Source: CBDULX01 sp965368175 (GTDB lineage: Bacteria; Pseudomonadota; Gammaproteobacteria; SZUA-229). Taken from it: DNA of 13,884 bases. The first letter of the stretch is position 1. Each line of letters opens with the position of its first letter. Under the pieces are notes generated by a model. That model was not told the origin of the DNA. It saw only the letters and a program-made list of their open reading frames with translations, and did no database searches. Made by a program: the position numbers and the translations under genes. This document shows positions 7,201 to 13,884 of the stretch, piece by piece. Location: contig CBDULX010000076.1 of the NCBI GenBank assembly GCA_965368175.1, positions 1 to 13,884 of the forward strand, given 5' to 3'.

Positions 7201-7416
7201 AGCGCTGGATCAGTTCGGGTGATTACATGTTCATATTTTATCGGCAGGATATAATATCTTGCCCCTGCTTGCTATGCTAAATACCTGTATTATTTAAATA
7301 AATCGGAAATTCGCTAGTTGGCCAACTGGAACAGCAACCCAGAATAACACACGACTGCAAAAATGCAGTCGTGCTTCTGGTCGAAATGACAACACATCAG
7401 AGGTTGCTGGTTACTG
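7201..7416. other. Intergenic region between the TPP enzyme and cpxP-like gene
   Basis: This 216-bp gap must hold the promoter of the three-gene minus-strand operon and the 3' end of the cpxP-like gene. Its left half is very A+T-rich. On the minus strand, GATATTATATCC (about 7258-7247) could supply a -10, but I see no convincing -35. A perfect 12-bp palindrome AGTTGGCCAACT lies at 7316-7327. The right half carries the hairpin described separately. Confidence 0.4.
7332..7409 (-). terminator. Nested hairpin downstream of cpxP-like gene, probable terminator
   Basis: A perfect 10-bp stem CACGACTGCA (7350-7359) and TGCAGTCGTG (7364-7373) encloses the loop AAAA. Outside it, CCAGAA (7339-7344) pairs with TTCTGG (7375-7380), and farther out CAGCAAC (7332-7338) pairs with GTTGCTG (7403-7409). 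On the minus strand the inner stem is followed by TGTTATTCT, which is moderately U-rich. The inner stem begins about 43 nt after the cpxP-like stop. The nesting of three inverted repeats is more than a simple intrinsic terminator needs. Confidence 0.55.
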
Positions 7417-7869
7417 TCAGAAACGTCCTCGATCAAATGATCTGTCCTGAAATTTATTAAACGTAGCGACTTGCTCCTCATTAAGTAACTGACGAATTTT
7501 ATTCATGGATTCCGTACGCTGTACGATCATATCGGACATCATACTGGCTTTTTTATTGGCCAGTTCTCGTACTTTGTCCTGATCATAATTTTCAGCACTG
7601 GCTGCTTCGCGAAGTGCTGTGTGGATACTATACATTTGTTCCCTGTTAGCCCGCATGGCATCTTTCTGTGCATCCATAATTTTCCAGACACTGGTTCGCT
7701 GCTCTTTGCTTAGATCCAGCTTTTCAACCATATGCATCATCTTACTTCCGTGACCTTTACCACCAAAGCCCCCGCCGGGACCACCACAGGCACTGGCAAC
7801 GCCCATTGCGCCGACGCTTAAGATACTACCGGCCAGAACCGTACCTATTATCCAGTTACGTTTTTTCAT
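7417..7869 (-). CDS. cpxP: CpxP/Spy-family periplasmic stress protein (150 aa)
   Basis: Spy/CpxP proteins are small helical periplasmic chaperones; CpxP also damps the sensor kinase CpxA. The ATG at 7869 is chosen because AGGAG lies about 8 nt upstream; the reading frame extends 24 codons further back but without a credible site. Residues 1-27 form a signal peptide ending in VASA before Cys28. A lipobox is doubtful because the -3 position is Ala. A Gly/His/Met-rich stretch follows (28-47, GGPGGGFGGKGHG then MMHM), which might bind metal. The rest is helical and carries two LTxxQ-type family motifs, LSKEQ (53-57) and LNEEQ (129-133). The gene is divergent from a CpxR-like regulator, with GTAAA repeats between them, which fits direct CpxR control. 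A metal-responsive Spy/CnrX-like role remains possible. Confidence 0.85.
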   Translation of the reverse strand: MKKRNWIIGTVLAGSILSVGAMGVASACGGPGGGFGGKGHGSKMMHMVEKLDLSKEQRTSVWKIMDAQKDAMRANREQMYSIHTALREAASAENYDQDKVRELANKKASMMSDMIVQRTESMNKIRQLLNEEQVATFNKFQDRSFDRGRF

Positions 7870-7969
7870 GGAATTTCTCCTGATAGTTAAGTTTAAATCT
7901 GAACAACAATAGCTGCTGTCCTTGAACAAAAGTATGCACAAGCCCTCTGCAAAGTTGGGTTAGCTTGAT

Positions 7970-7994
7970 GTAAATCTATGTAAAGATCTGTAAA
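7970..7994 (+). promoter_or_regulatory. Triple CpxR box (three GTAAA at 10-bp spacing)
   Basis: GTAAA occurs at 7970-7974, 7980-7984 and 7990-7994, each separated by exactly 5 nt (TCTAT, GATCT). The established CpxR consensus is GTAAA-N5-GTAAA, so the array contains two overlapping perfect boxes. It lies 101 bp from the cpxP ATG and 62 bp from the cpxR ATG, placed to control both divergent genes. Such an arrangement predicts CpxR autoregulation. Confidence 0.85.
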
Positions 7995-8056
7995 GACACC
8001 GGAAATGAAAAATAATCTATGCCACAATTAAAATCTGACACACACTGCTAATTTTT

Positions 8057-8746
8057 ATGGCTCAAATATTAATTGTCGATGATGATCATGAACTCTCAGA
8101 AATGCTGGCTGATTACCTGCAGGCGGAAGGCTATAGTACCGAGCGGGTTTTCGATGGAGAAGTCGGCGTAACAACCGCCCTCTCCGGCCAGTTCGATGCC
8201 ATAGTTCTTGATGTAATGATGCCAAAACTCGATGGCTTCGAGGCCTTAAGACAGATTCGTGGCCAGTCCACAGTGCCCGTCATCATGTTAACAGCCAAGG
8301 GTGATGATATCGATCGCATAGTTGGACTTGAAATCGGCGCTGATGATTATCTTTCCAAACCCTTTAACCCACGAGAACTTCTGGCGCGGTTACGCGCAGT
8401 ACTGCGCAGAAGTCAGGGCATAACAGCTATTGCAGATAAAAATACTTCTACACTTTCAATTGGTTTACTGGAAATTCACCCTGCTTCCAGAACTGCATTC
8501 ATTGAAGGACATACACTGGACCTTACCAGTACAGAATTTAATTTATTACAAATACTGGTTCAACAGTCAGGCAATGTGGTCACAAAAGAATCACTTTCTC
8601 AGCAGGCTATTGGGAGACCATTAACTCGATATGATCGCAGTATCGACATGCATATGAGTAATCTGCGCAAAAAACTGTCGGAACAGGGTCAGGGCTCATT
8701 GATAATCACTATACGTGGCCAGGGCTACCAGTTGGCGAGCGAATAA
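8057..8746 (+). CDS. cpxR: OmpR-family response regulator CpxR
   Basis: This 229-residue two-domain regulator receives phosphate from the adjacent kinase and binds DNA. The receiver domain (about 1-118) has the acidic pocket Asp8-Asp10, phosphoacceptor Asp52 in IVLDVMMP, Thr79 in MLTAKG and Lys101 in SKPFNPRELLARLRA. The C-terminal winged helix (about 128-227) has the OmpR-type TSTEFNLLQILVQQSGNVVTKESLSQ region and ends with the RSIDMHMSNLRKKL recognition block and a GQGYQL wing. Length and sequence fit the CpxR subgroup, and the neighbouring CpxP-like gene and GTAAA repeats make that assignment strong. The ATG at 8057 has no recognisable Shine-Dalgarno. The gene is followed after only 4 nt by the kinase gene. 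RstA-like or other OmpR paralogues are the alternative. Confidence 0.9.
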   Translation: MAQILIVDDDHELSEMLADYLQAEGYSTERVFDGEVGVTTALSGQFDAIVLDVMMPKLDGFEALRQIRGQSTVPVIMLTAKGDDIDRIVGLEIGADDYLSKPFNPRELLARLRAVLRRSQGITAIADKNTSTLSIGLLEIHPASRTAFIEGHTLDLTSTEFNLLQILVQQSGNVVTKESLSQQAIGRPLTRYDRSIDMHMSNLRKKLSEQGQGSLIITIRGQGYQLASE

Positions 8747-8750
8747 TATT

Positions 8751-10109
8751 ATGGGACGTTTATTCTGGAAAATTTTCCTGGGTTTCTGGCTAACCCTGTT
8801 ACTGGTAGGCTCCGCCGTAGGCAGCCTGGTCTGGTTACATAACAGGGACCGTATCGAGCAACTGGAGTTACTGGTCGACTCACCCAGAGCCGATATGGGA
8901 ATATCCAATATTGCCAGCATTCTGCGCTATGGTGGTGAACCGGCCTTGAAGGAAGCTGCCGAACGCCGCACCAGGCGTCATGGACGCCCCATACCCATCA
9001 TGATCGTCAATGATCAGGGCGAAGATTTACTGGATAGACCTGTGCCTTATGTAATGCTTGAAAAAGCCCGCAAAGCACTGCAGGACTCTGAGTCATCGAC
9101 ACAACAGGTCACCACACCCAGCGGCAATCGCTATTTGCTTTTTCTACCGCGTCGTGATCATCCAGCTATGAATAATCCTTTTTATGTCAATCATTTGCCA
9201 TATATACCCTTGCTGGCGCTATTCCTGGTGAGCATCATATTTTGTGCTGGACTGGCCTGGTACATCACCCGGCCACTGCGTATTCTCAGTCTTGCCAGTC
9301 GACATTTTGCAGATGGCCAGCTAGACACTCGTGTTATGCCATCCATCGGCAAACGTAAGGATGAAATTGCCGATCTTGGTCAGGATTTTGATTATATGGC
9401 GCAGCAGATCCAGATTCTGATTTCATCGCAGAAACGATTATTAAATGATGTTTCTCACGAACTGCGCTCGCCACTGGCACGCCTGCAGGTGGCTGTAGAA
9501 ATAAGTCGTCAACAGCCAAAGCGTATCAACGAACTATTACAACGTATCGAAAAAGAAAGCCATCGTCTGGATGAACTGGTAGGGGAGTTATTGACCCTGT
9601 CACGACTGGAAGCCGATGTAATCGAAAAAAACAATGATTATTTTGATATTAATGGCCTTATCACAAGCATAATTGAAGATGCGCGGTTTGAAACTGCTGG
9701 CCTTAACAAAGACATCCGTTTTGAAGCCAGTAAGGAGATTATCATTAAGGGCCATATCGAGCTGCTTCGTAGAGCCATTGAAAACATCGTCCGTAATGCC
9801 CTGTTTCATACGCCTGAACACAGTCAGGTACAGATAACTCTTGAGCAGAACAAAAACAGAATCAATTTAACTGTCTGTGACAGGGGTAATGGCGTACCGG
9901 ATGAGAAACTCGATCAACTGTTTCAACCATTTGTCCGCATTGATGAAAGCAATCAAAATATAAAAATCCCCGGTTATGGTTTAGGGCTAGCCATTGCTAA
10001 ACGTGCAGTTGAAATCCATGCTGGCACTATTACGGCTTTTAACCAGTCTATCGGTGGGCTGTGTATACAGATTCAACTTCCATCATTTTCAGAAGAGGAT
10101 ACAGAATAA
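8751..10109 (+). CDS. cpxA: Envelope-stress sensor histidine kinase CpxA
   Basis: The 452-residue protein is an inner-membrane kinase. Membrane segment 1 is about residues 8-29, a periplasmic sensor domain about 30-150, and membrane segment 2 about 151-171. HAMP follows with TRPLRILS at 173-180. The dimerisation/phosphoacceptor domain has His236 in NDVSHELRSPLARLQ. The ATPase domain shows the N box RAIENIVRNALFHT (341-354), the G1 box DRGNGVP (377-383) and the G2 box GYGLGLAIAKRAV (408-420). The ATG at 8751 (MGRLFWKIFLGFW) fits CpxA N-termini. An in-frame GTG 12 codons upstream would overlap cpxR and is less likely. A GGCGAG just before the cpxR stop is the only possible ribosome-binding site, so coupling to cpxR translation is likely. 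The protein presumably phosphorylates the adjacent CpxR and may be inhibited by the divergently encoded CpxP-like protein. Confidence 0.9.
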   Translation: MGRLFWKIFLGFWLTLLLVGSAVGSLVWLHNRDRIEQLELLVDSPRADMGISNIASILRYGGEPALKEAAERRTRRHGRPIPIMIVNDQGEDLLDRPVPYVMLEKARKALQDSESSTQQVTTPSGNRYLLFLPRRDHPAMNNPFYVNHLPYIPLLALFLVSIIFCAGLAWYITRPLRILSLASRHFADGQLDTRVMPSIGKRKDEIADLGQDFDYMAQQIQILISSQKRLLNDVSHELRSPLARLQVAVEISRQQPKRINELLQRIEKESHRLDELVGELLTLSRLEADVIEKNNDYFDINGLITSIIEDARFETAGLNKDIRFEASKEIIIKGHIELLRRAIENIVRNALFHTPEHSQVQITLEQNKNRINLTVCDRGNGVPDEKLDQLFQPFVRIDESNQNIKIPGYGLGLAIAKRAVEIHAGTITAFNQSIGGLCIQIQLPSFSEEDTE

Positions 10110-10425
10110 TTTGTATCATGATAGTGTTGATATACTAGCAGTATTGTTAATTATGTGTAATAGATCAGGCCTGATTTGAACATAAGAAGCAAAAACATGA
10201 GTCCGCAAATAAACGCGAATATTTAATTTATGCGCCTGCCGCACACAACTCACGAATATGCTTTTGCTTTTTTAATTGTGTTCATTTGCGGACTATTGCT
10301 TTTGCGTATTTACAGGCGGCTGCAAATGGCTAACTGTGGATATATGACTAAGACGAATGAATAGCTAAATAATATAGCATTATCCTGTACTATTATAGTG
10401 ACCAGGCCAAACACGTTTAGCCGAT
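10110..10425. other. Intergenic region after cpxA with long palindrome
   Basis: No convincing gene is seen in these 316 bp. Contents are a 12-bp palindrome ATCAGGCCTGAT (10164-10175), the long inverted repeat at 10189-10305 described separately, and an A+T-rich stretch before the next gene. A TATTAT (10391-10396) 30 nt upstream of the next ATG could be a -10 element without a good -35. Confidence 0.5.
10189..10305. repeat. Long imperfect inverted repeat
   Basis: AGTCCGCAAAT (10200-10210) is an exact reverse complement of ATTTGCGGACT (10284-10294). Inward, after one mismatch, AACGCGA (10212-10218) pairs with TTGTGTT (10276-10282) using two G-T wobbles. Outward, GCAAAA (10189-10194) matches TTTTGC (10300-10305) across short unpaired bases. 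The whole could fold as a ~117-nt hairpin with an A+T-rich centre. No ORF or transposase is inside. Size is comparable to the palindrome at 1-95, but the sequence is different. Confidence 0.55.
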
Positions 10426-11130
10426 ATGCTTGCACCTTCTACTCAAATCTTATCTGCAGTCAGATTAATTATTTTGACCATCTGTCTGTGTTCGAGTTTT
10501 CATGTATTTGCTGATGATAACATTGATGAATTTAATCAGTCCTTCAACTCTGTGGATGATGTGAATGAAGGACAGCTGGTGTTTCTTGCCAGCCCGCCAG
10601 TTAAACCTGTATTGCATTCAAAAAACATGTTTACTCTCACTCAAAACAGCATCAATTCCGGCTGGGTGAAACTTGAACAATGCTATAGCCATCTCGACAA
10701 GGTGCCTGATATGGAAATCGTTTATCGATATAAACAGATGACAGGACTTGAACTCATCAGCAGCCAAAATATTGCCGATATTCAAATGACTGACCGTTCT
10801 GCCATCTTAAAACAGGTGGGCGATCAAGCTGAGATCTGCATCCGCGCCCAGGTGAGAAACTTTTATCAGAACCCGGACAAAACCTTTAGCCTGGTCAATG
10901 GCCCCTATCATCGACGATTTCTCGATGGTTATTACCCCTACCATCTCAGCCTGACGGTGAACTTTAATGGTCTTGATCTCCGATTAATCCGTACCATACC
11001 CGCCCGACAGACCGGATTCGAAGCCATGATTAGCCATCAAAGTCTCAGTATCGACACCCTGTTTGAAGGCAAACTCAATTCAGAGCTGGTCTTCGAGCAG
11101 CTATCAACCCCGCCAGCAATCAGCGATTAA
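10426..11130 (+). CDS. Exported protein of unknown function (234 aa)
   Basis: I do not recognise a family. The N-terminus is a signal peptide: Arg13, a hydrophobic stretch about 14-27, and a probable cleavage after VFA (residue 29) before DD. The mature part starts with an acidic, Asn-rich linker (30-50). A region with mixed strand/helix character follows (51-226) and includes two cysteines, Cys86 and Cys138, that could form a periplasmic disulfide. An aromatic block, GPYHRRFLDGYYPYHLSLTVNF (159-180), stands out and would suit a beta-rich surface. There are no membrane helices. The ATG at 10426 lacks a clear Shine-Dalgarno. The gene stands alone between the cpx and suf loci. A CpxR target would be a natural guess, but no GTAAA-N5-GTAAA is seen upstream. 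Confidence 0.7.
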   Translation: MLAPSTQILSAVRLIILTICLCSSFHVFADDNIDEFNQSFNSVDDVNEGQLVFLASPPVKPVLHSKNMFTLTQNSINSGWVKLEQCYSHLDKVPDMEIVYRYKQMTGLELISSQNIADIQMTDRSAILKQVGDQAEICIRAQVRNFYQNPDKTFSLVNGPYHRRFLDGYYPYHLSLTVNFNGLDLRLIRTIPARQTGFEAMISHQSLSIDTLFEGKLNSELVFEQLSTPPAISD

Positions 11131-11370
11131 TAAACGATTCAACCGGGATTTTACCTATCACAAAACTCTTCCTGGCCTGCCGAAAAAGACACGACTCAGT
11201 GATAAAAATCAAAATTTATTTAATTCCTCTGTCATAGATTTTATTTATGGCTTAAGCTGGCCTGAGTAGTGAATAAAGAAACCCTCTTTGAGATTACCAT
11301 GGTTTTCAGTTAGTTATGTTCTGGTGTTTTTTCAGGTGATTAGTTGACTCAATCAGCATTCAACGACATA

Positions 11371-11395
11371 ATACCTGAGTAATTTAGTCAAGAAT
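11371..11395 (+). promoter_or_regulatory. IscR type-1 binding site (distal)
   Basis: The 25-bp site has left half ATACCTGAGT, centre AATTT and right half AGTCAAGAAT. Against the established type-1 consensus (ATASYYGACTRWWWY followed by AGTCRRSTAT) it differs at only two positions. Type-1 sites are bound by the [2Fe-2S] form of IscR. The site is centred about 107 bp before the sufB start and about 70 bp before the likely transcription start. Confidence 0.7.
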
Positions 11396-11414
11396 GACCC
11401 TACAAGTTAAGGTA

Positions 11415-11445
11415 TTGAATTTAAACAATATAGAACGTATATAAT
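11415..11445 (+). promoter_or_regulatory. Sigma-70-like promoter for sufB
   Basis: TTGAAT at 11415-11420 is a good -35 element. TATATA at 11438-11443 follows at 17 nt, or the perfect TATAAT at 11440-11445 at 19 nt. Transcription would start near 11452, about 38 nt before the sufB ATG. Ribosome-binding GGAGG lies at 11475-11479. Confidence 0.6.
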
Positions 11446-11468
11446 AACTTAGTAAATTAGTCAGACAT
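11444..11468 (+). promoter_or_regulatory. IscR type-1-like site (proximal, overlapping the start point)
   Basis: The left half is ATAACTTAGT, the centre AAATT and the right half AGTCAGACAT. It matches about 20 of 25 consensus positions and strongly resembles the distal site. It covers the 3' end of the -10 element and the likely start of transcription, a position suited to repression. Its centre is 73 bp from that of the distal site, close to seven helical turns. Confidence 0.55.
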
Positions 11469-11489
11469 GGCTCCGGAGGCCTGATTATC

Positions 11490-12935
11490 ATGAGTTCGAC
11501 TCATAATGTAGTAGATGATTTTATCGATAGCAGTTACGAGCATGGATTTGTTACCAACATCGAATCCGATACAGTACCTCCGGGTCTGAGCGAAGACACT
11601 ATACGACTTATTTCAGCCAAAAAAAATGAACCCGAATGGATGCTGGAATCAAGGCTAAAGGCTTATCGACACTGGCTGACCATGACACCACCAGACTGGG
11701 CGCACCTGAATATTGCCCCCATCGACTTCCAGGCCATTTCCTATTTTTCAGCCCCAAAAAAAGGTGACGGCCCAAAGAGTCTGGATGAAATTGATCCGGA
11801 AATTCTCGACACCTACAATAAACTGGGAATTCCACTGGTAGAACAGATGGCCCTGGCTGGTATTGCCGTGGATGCGGTGTTCGACAGTGTATCTGTGGCC
11901 ACCACCTTCCGCGACAAACTGTCCGACGCCGGCGTTATTTTCTGCCCTATGTCGGAAGCCGTTCAGGATTACCCGGAACTGGTGAAAAAACACCTGGGTT
12001 CCGTTGTTCCCTACACCGATAATTATTTCGCCTGCCTGAACGCCGCCGTATTCACCGATGGCACGTTTGTGTACTTACCCGAGGGTGTGCGATGCCCGAT
12101 GGAGCTGTCCACCTATTTTCGGATCAACGAACCTAAAACCGGCCAGTTCGAACGTACCCTGATTGTGGCGAATGACAAAAGTTATGTCAGCTACCTGGAA
12201 GGTTGCACCGCCCCTACGCGGGATGAAAACCAGCTGCATGCAGCGGTGGTCGAACTGGTTGCCATGGAAGACGCCCAGATCAAATACTCCACCGTGCAGA
12301 ACTGGTACCCCGGTGATGCAGAAGGCAAAGGCGGCATTTATAATTTCGTGACCAAACGCGGCGATTGTCGCGGTGATCGCTCACATATTTCATGGACCCA
12401 GGTAGAAACCGGTTCCGCCATCACCTGGAAGTACCCCAGTTGTGTGCTGCGCGGTAACGATTCCATCGGCGAATTTTATTCAGTAGCCGTTACCCGCGGC
12501 AAACAGCAGGCCGATACCGGCACCAAGATGATCCACATAGGTGCCAATACCAAAAGCACCATTGTATCCAAAGGTATTTCTGCGGTTGAAGGCCAGAATA
12601 CCTACCGCGGACTGGTGCGTATGTCACAGCGGGCTGAAAATGCACGCAACCATAGCCAGTGTGACTCCCTGTTGATTGGTGATCGCTGTGGCGCACATAC
12701 CTTTCCTTACATTGAGGTCAGCAATCCCACGGCCAAGGTTGAACACGAAGCCACCACTTCCAAAATTAGTGAAGACCAGCTGTTCTACTGCCAGCAACGA
12801 GGTTTATCGGAAGAAAATGCGGTGTCCATGATTGTTAATGGATTCTGTAAAGAAGTATTTAAACAGCTGCCCATGGAATTTGCGGTGGAAGCTCAAAAAT
12901 TATTAAACGTTACACTTGAAGGCGCCGTGGGTTAA
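11490..12935 (+). CDS. sufB: Fe-S cluster scaffold protein SufB
   Basis: SufB is the scaffold subunit of the SufBC2D complex, on which [Fe-S] clusters are assembled in the cytoplasm before transfer to carrier proteins. The 481-residue protein matches the family over its full length (E. coli 495). The conserved beta-helix core includes LEGCTAPTRDENQLHAAVVE (236-255) and NWYPGDAEGKGGIYNFVTKRG (271-291). The C-terminal block has Cys391 in RNHSQCDSLLIGDRCGAHTFPY, which aligns with E. coli Cys405, the sulfur acceptor. His419 and Glu420 in VEHEATTSKI correspond to residues implicated in cluster assembly. GGAGG 10 nt before the ATG is a strong ribosome-binding site. It is the first gene of sufBCD and is preceded by IscR-like sites. 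Base composition is more G+C-rich than the left half of the window. Confidence 0.97.
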   Translation: MSSTHNVVDDFIDSSYEHGFVTNIESDTVPPGLSEDTIRLISAKKNEPEWMLESRLKAYRHWLTMTPPDWAHLNIAPIDFQAISYFSAPKKGDGPKSLDEIDPEILDTYNKLGIPLVEQMALAGIAVDAVFDSVSVATTFRDKLSDAGVIFCPMSEAVQDYPELVKKHLGSVVPYTDNYFACLNAAVFTDGTFVYLPEGVRCPMELSTYFRINEPKTGQFERTLIVANDKSYVSYLEGCTAPTRDENQLHAAVVELVAMEDAQIKYSTVQNWYPGDAEGKGGIYNFVTKRGDCRGDRSHISWTQVETGSAITWKYPSCVLRGNDSIGEFYSVAVTRGKQQADTGTKMIHIGANTKSTIVSKGISAVEGQNTYRGLVRMSQRAENARNHSQCDSLLIGDRCGAHTFPYIEVSNPTAKVEHEATTSKISEDQLFYCQQRGLSEENAVSMIVNGFCKEVFKQLPMEFAVEAQKLLNVTLEGAVG

Positions 12936-12959
12936 TCAACCCGGGCGAGGAACTATTAC

Positions 12960-13712
12960 ATGTTATCAATTAAAAATTTACGCGCATCGATTGAAGATAA
13001 AGAAATCCTTAAAGGACTCAACCTGGAAGTGGCCGCCGGCGAAGTACACGCCATTATGGGGCCCAACGGCGCAGGTAAGAGCACCCTGTCCCATATTCTT
13101 TCCGGCCGAGAAGATTATACCGTGACAGGTGGCGAAGTCTTATTCGAGGGAGAGAACTTGCTCTCACTGAATATTGAAGAGCGTGCACACAAGGGTATTT
13201 TCCTGGCCATGCAATATCCGGTGGAACTACCGGGTGTAAACAATATGATCTTCATGAAAGAGTCATTGAATGCTATACGTAAAGCCAATGACCAGCCGGA
13301 ACTGGATTCCCTGGCTTTTATGAAGCTGGTACGCGAAAAAGCCCAGCTGGTTAAGCTGGATGAAAAATTACTCAAACGTGATGTAAATTCCGGCTTCTCT
13401 GGCGGTGAGAAAAAGCGCAATGAGATATTGCAGATGGCGATGCTGGAACCCAAACTCGCCATCCTCGATGAAACCGACTCAGGTCTGGACATCGATGCCC
13501 TGCGCATCGTGGCCGAAGGTGTCAACGCCATGCGAAATAAAGACCGCGCCATGATTGTGGTCACCCATTACCAGCGTCTTCTGGACTATATCAAACCGGA
13601 TTTTGTTCATGTACTGTCCGATGGCAAAATCGTTCGCTCCGGCGACAAGAGCCTGGCGCTGGAACTGGAAGAAAAAGGCTATGCGTGGCTGGAACAGGGA
13701 GCCGTCGCATGA
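12960..13712 (+). CDS. sufC: Fe-S assembly ATPase SufC
   Basis: SufC is the ABC-type ATPase that drives conformational change in the SufBC2D complex; it is cytoplasmic, with no membrane partner. The 250-residue sequence shows Walker A GPNGAGKST (34-42), the Q-loop AMQYPVELPG (83-92), the signature FSGGEKKRNEI (146-156), Walker B LAILDETDSGLD (167-178, with Glu171) and the switch His203 in VVTHYQRLLDYI. FSGGEKKRNE is characteristic of SufC. The start has GAGGAA 7 nt upstream. A short hairpin GGGTT-AATC-AACCC (12929-12942) overlaps the sufB stop and sits just before this ribosome-binding site, so it could modulate sufC translation (inference). The gene overlaps sufD by 4 nt (ATGA). Confidence 0.97.
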   Translation: MLSIKNLRASIEDKEILKGLNLEVAAGEVHAIMGPNGAGKSTLSHILSGREDYTVTGGEVLFEGENLLSLNIEERAHKGIFLAMQYPVELPGVNNMIFMKESLNAIRKANDQPELDSLAFMKLVREKAQLVKLDEKLLKRDVNSGFSGGEKKRNEILQMAMLEPKLAILDETDSGLDIDALRIVAEGVNAMRNKDRAMIVVTHYQRLLDYIKPDFVHVLSDGKIVRSGDKSLALELEEKGYAWLEQGAVA

Positions 13713-13884
13713 GTAATACCAAAGATCCACGGCAGTGGTTTCAGAGCCTGATTGACAAGTCACAAAAACTACTGCCATCCAGCGACATCGACTGGCTAAA
13801 AAACACGCGCAGTGAAGCCAGAAATGCCCTGATAAAGCTACCCATACCCCAGCGCAAGCTGGAAAACTGGCGCTATTCCAATAT
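13709..13884 (+). CDS. sufD: Fe-S assembly protein SufD, N-terminal fragment
   Basis: The gene begins with an ATG overlapping the sufC stop (ATGA) and runs off the right edge, so only 58 complete codons are seen. The visible part is the helical SufD N-terminus and ends with the family motif LPIPQRKLENWRYSN (44-58), the usual P..K.E.WRY block before the beta-helix. SufD forms a heterodimer with SufB and is needed for iron entry to the scaffold. Identification rests on this motif plus position after sufBC. Start choice is supported by translational coupling. sufS and sufE/sufU probably follow outside the window. Confidence 0.9.
   Translation, partial: MSNTKDPRQWFQSLIDKSQKLLPSSDIDWLKNTRSEARNALIKLPIPQRKLENWRYSN

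Larger units (their letters stand above)
11131..11489. other. Leader region of the suf operon
   Basis: These 359 bp hold no convincing gene. The first ~140 bp continue an open frame over the end of the previous gene, but composition and lack of a start signal argue against coding. A weak stem AAAGA/TCTTT around AACCC (about 11277-11291) is not a good terminator. The right half carries the two IscR-like sites and the promoter listed separately. No iscR, sufR or sufA is present here. Confidence 0.5.

Noticed and set aside
7870..7941. 24-codon N-terminal extension of the cpxP-like gene
   Set aside because: It would bury the signal peptide and bypass the well-placed AGGAG before the ATG at 7869.
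11063..11269. 68-codon reading frame overlapping the end of the exported-protein gene
   Set aside because: Starts inside the upstream gene in another frame, has no ribosome-binding site, and its low-complexity product shows no recognisable motif.
1..13884. CRISPR arrays, tRNA or rRNA genes, transposases
   Set aside because: No regularly spaced repeats, no tRNA-like cloverleaf or rRNA sequence, and no transposase or integrase motif were seen on either strand.

Overview
The window looks like a piece of a gammaproteobacterial chromosome. The evidence is a CpxP/CpxR/CpxA-type envelope-stress locus with CpxR-box repeats, a sufBCD operon with matches to the IscR type-1 consensus upstream, and a TviB/WbpO-type nucleotide-sugar dehydrogenase. 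The sequence does not fix the genus. All genes look intact except sufD, which runs off the right edge. By eye, positions 1-7400 are clearly more A+T-rich than the suf genes on the right.

Left part (1-7200). A ~95-bp imperfect palindrome opens the window. Two unrecognised small genes follow on the minus strand, encoding 71 and 149 residues, each with a Cys cluster. Next comes a UDP-N-acetylhexosamine 6-dehydrogenase (minus). Divergent from it is a small class I SAM-methyltransferase-like gene (plus). It converges on a tight three-gene minus-strand operon, in transcription order: an acetolactate-synthase-like thiamine-pyrophosphate (TPP) enzyme, a large GT-A-type glycosyltransferase-like protein, and a short PAPS-type sulfotransferase. 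The last two overlap by 8 nt. The content suggests synthesis or decoration of a surface polysaccharide or a secreted glycan/small molecule. The TPP-glycosyltransferase-sulfotransferase combination is the best candidate here for an undescribed pathway.

Middle part (7201-11130). A CpxP/Spy-like periplasmic protein (minus) is divergent from an OmpR-family response regulator and its histidine kinase (plus). The divergent intergenic region holds three GTAAA motifs at exact 10-bp spacing, which matches the CpxR box and points to autoregulation: CpxA senses envelope stress, CpxR binds the repeats, and CpxP is the periplasmic regulator. After cpxA comes a gap with a second long imperfect palindrome, then a gene for an exported protein of unknown function.

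Right part (11131-13884). A 359-bp leader with two matches to the IscR type-1 consensus and a sigma-70-like promoter precedes sufB, sufC and the start of sufD. Together these encode the SufBC2D Fe-S cluster scaffold. No iscR or sufR lies between this leader and the upstream gene, so any regulator must be encoded elsewhere.
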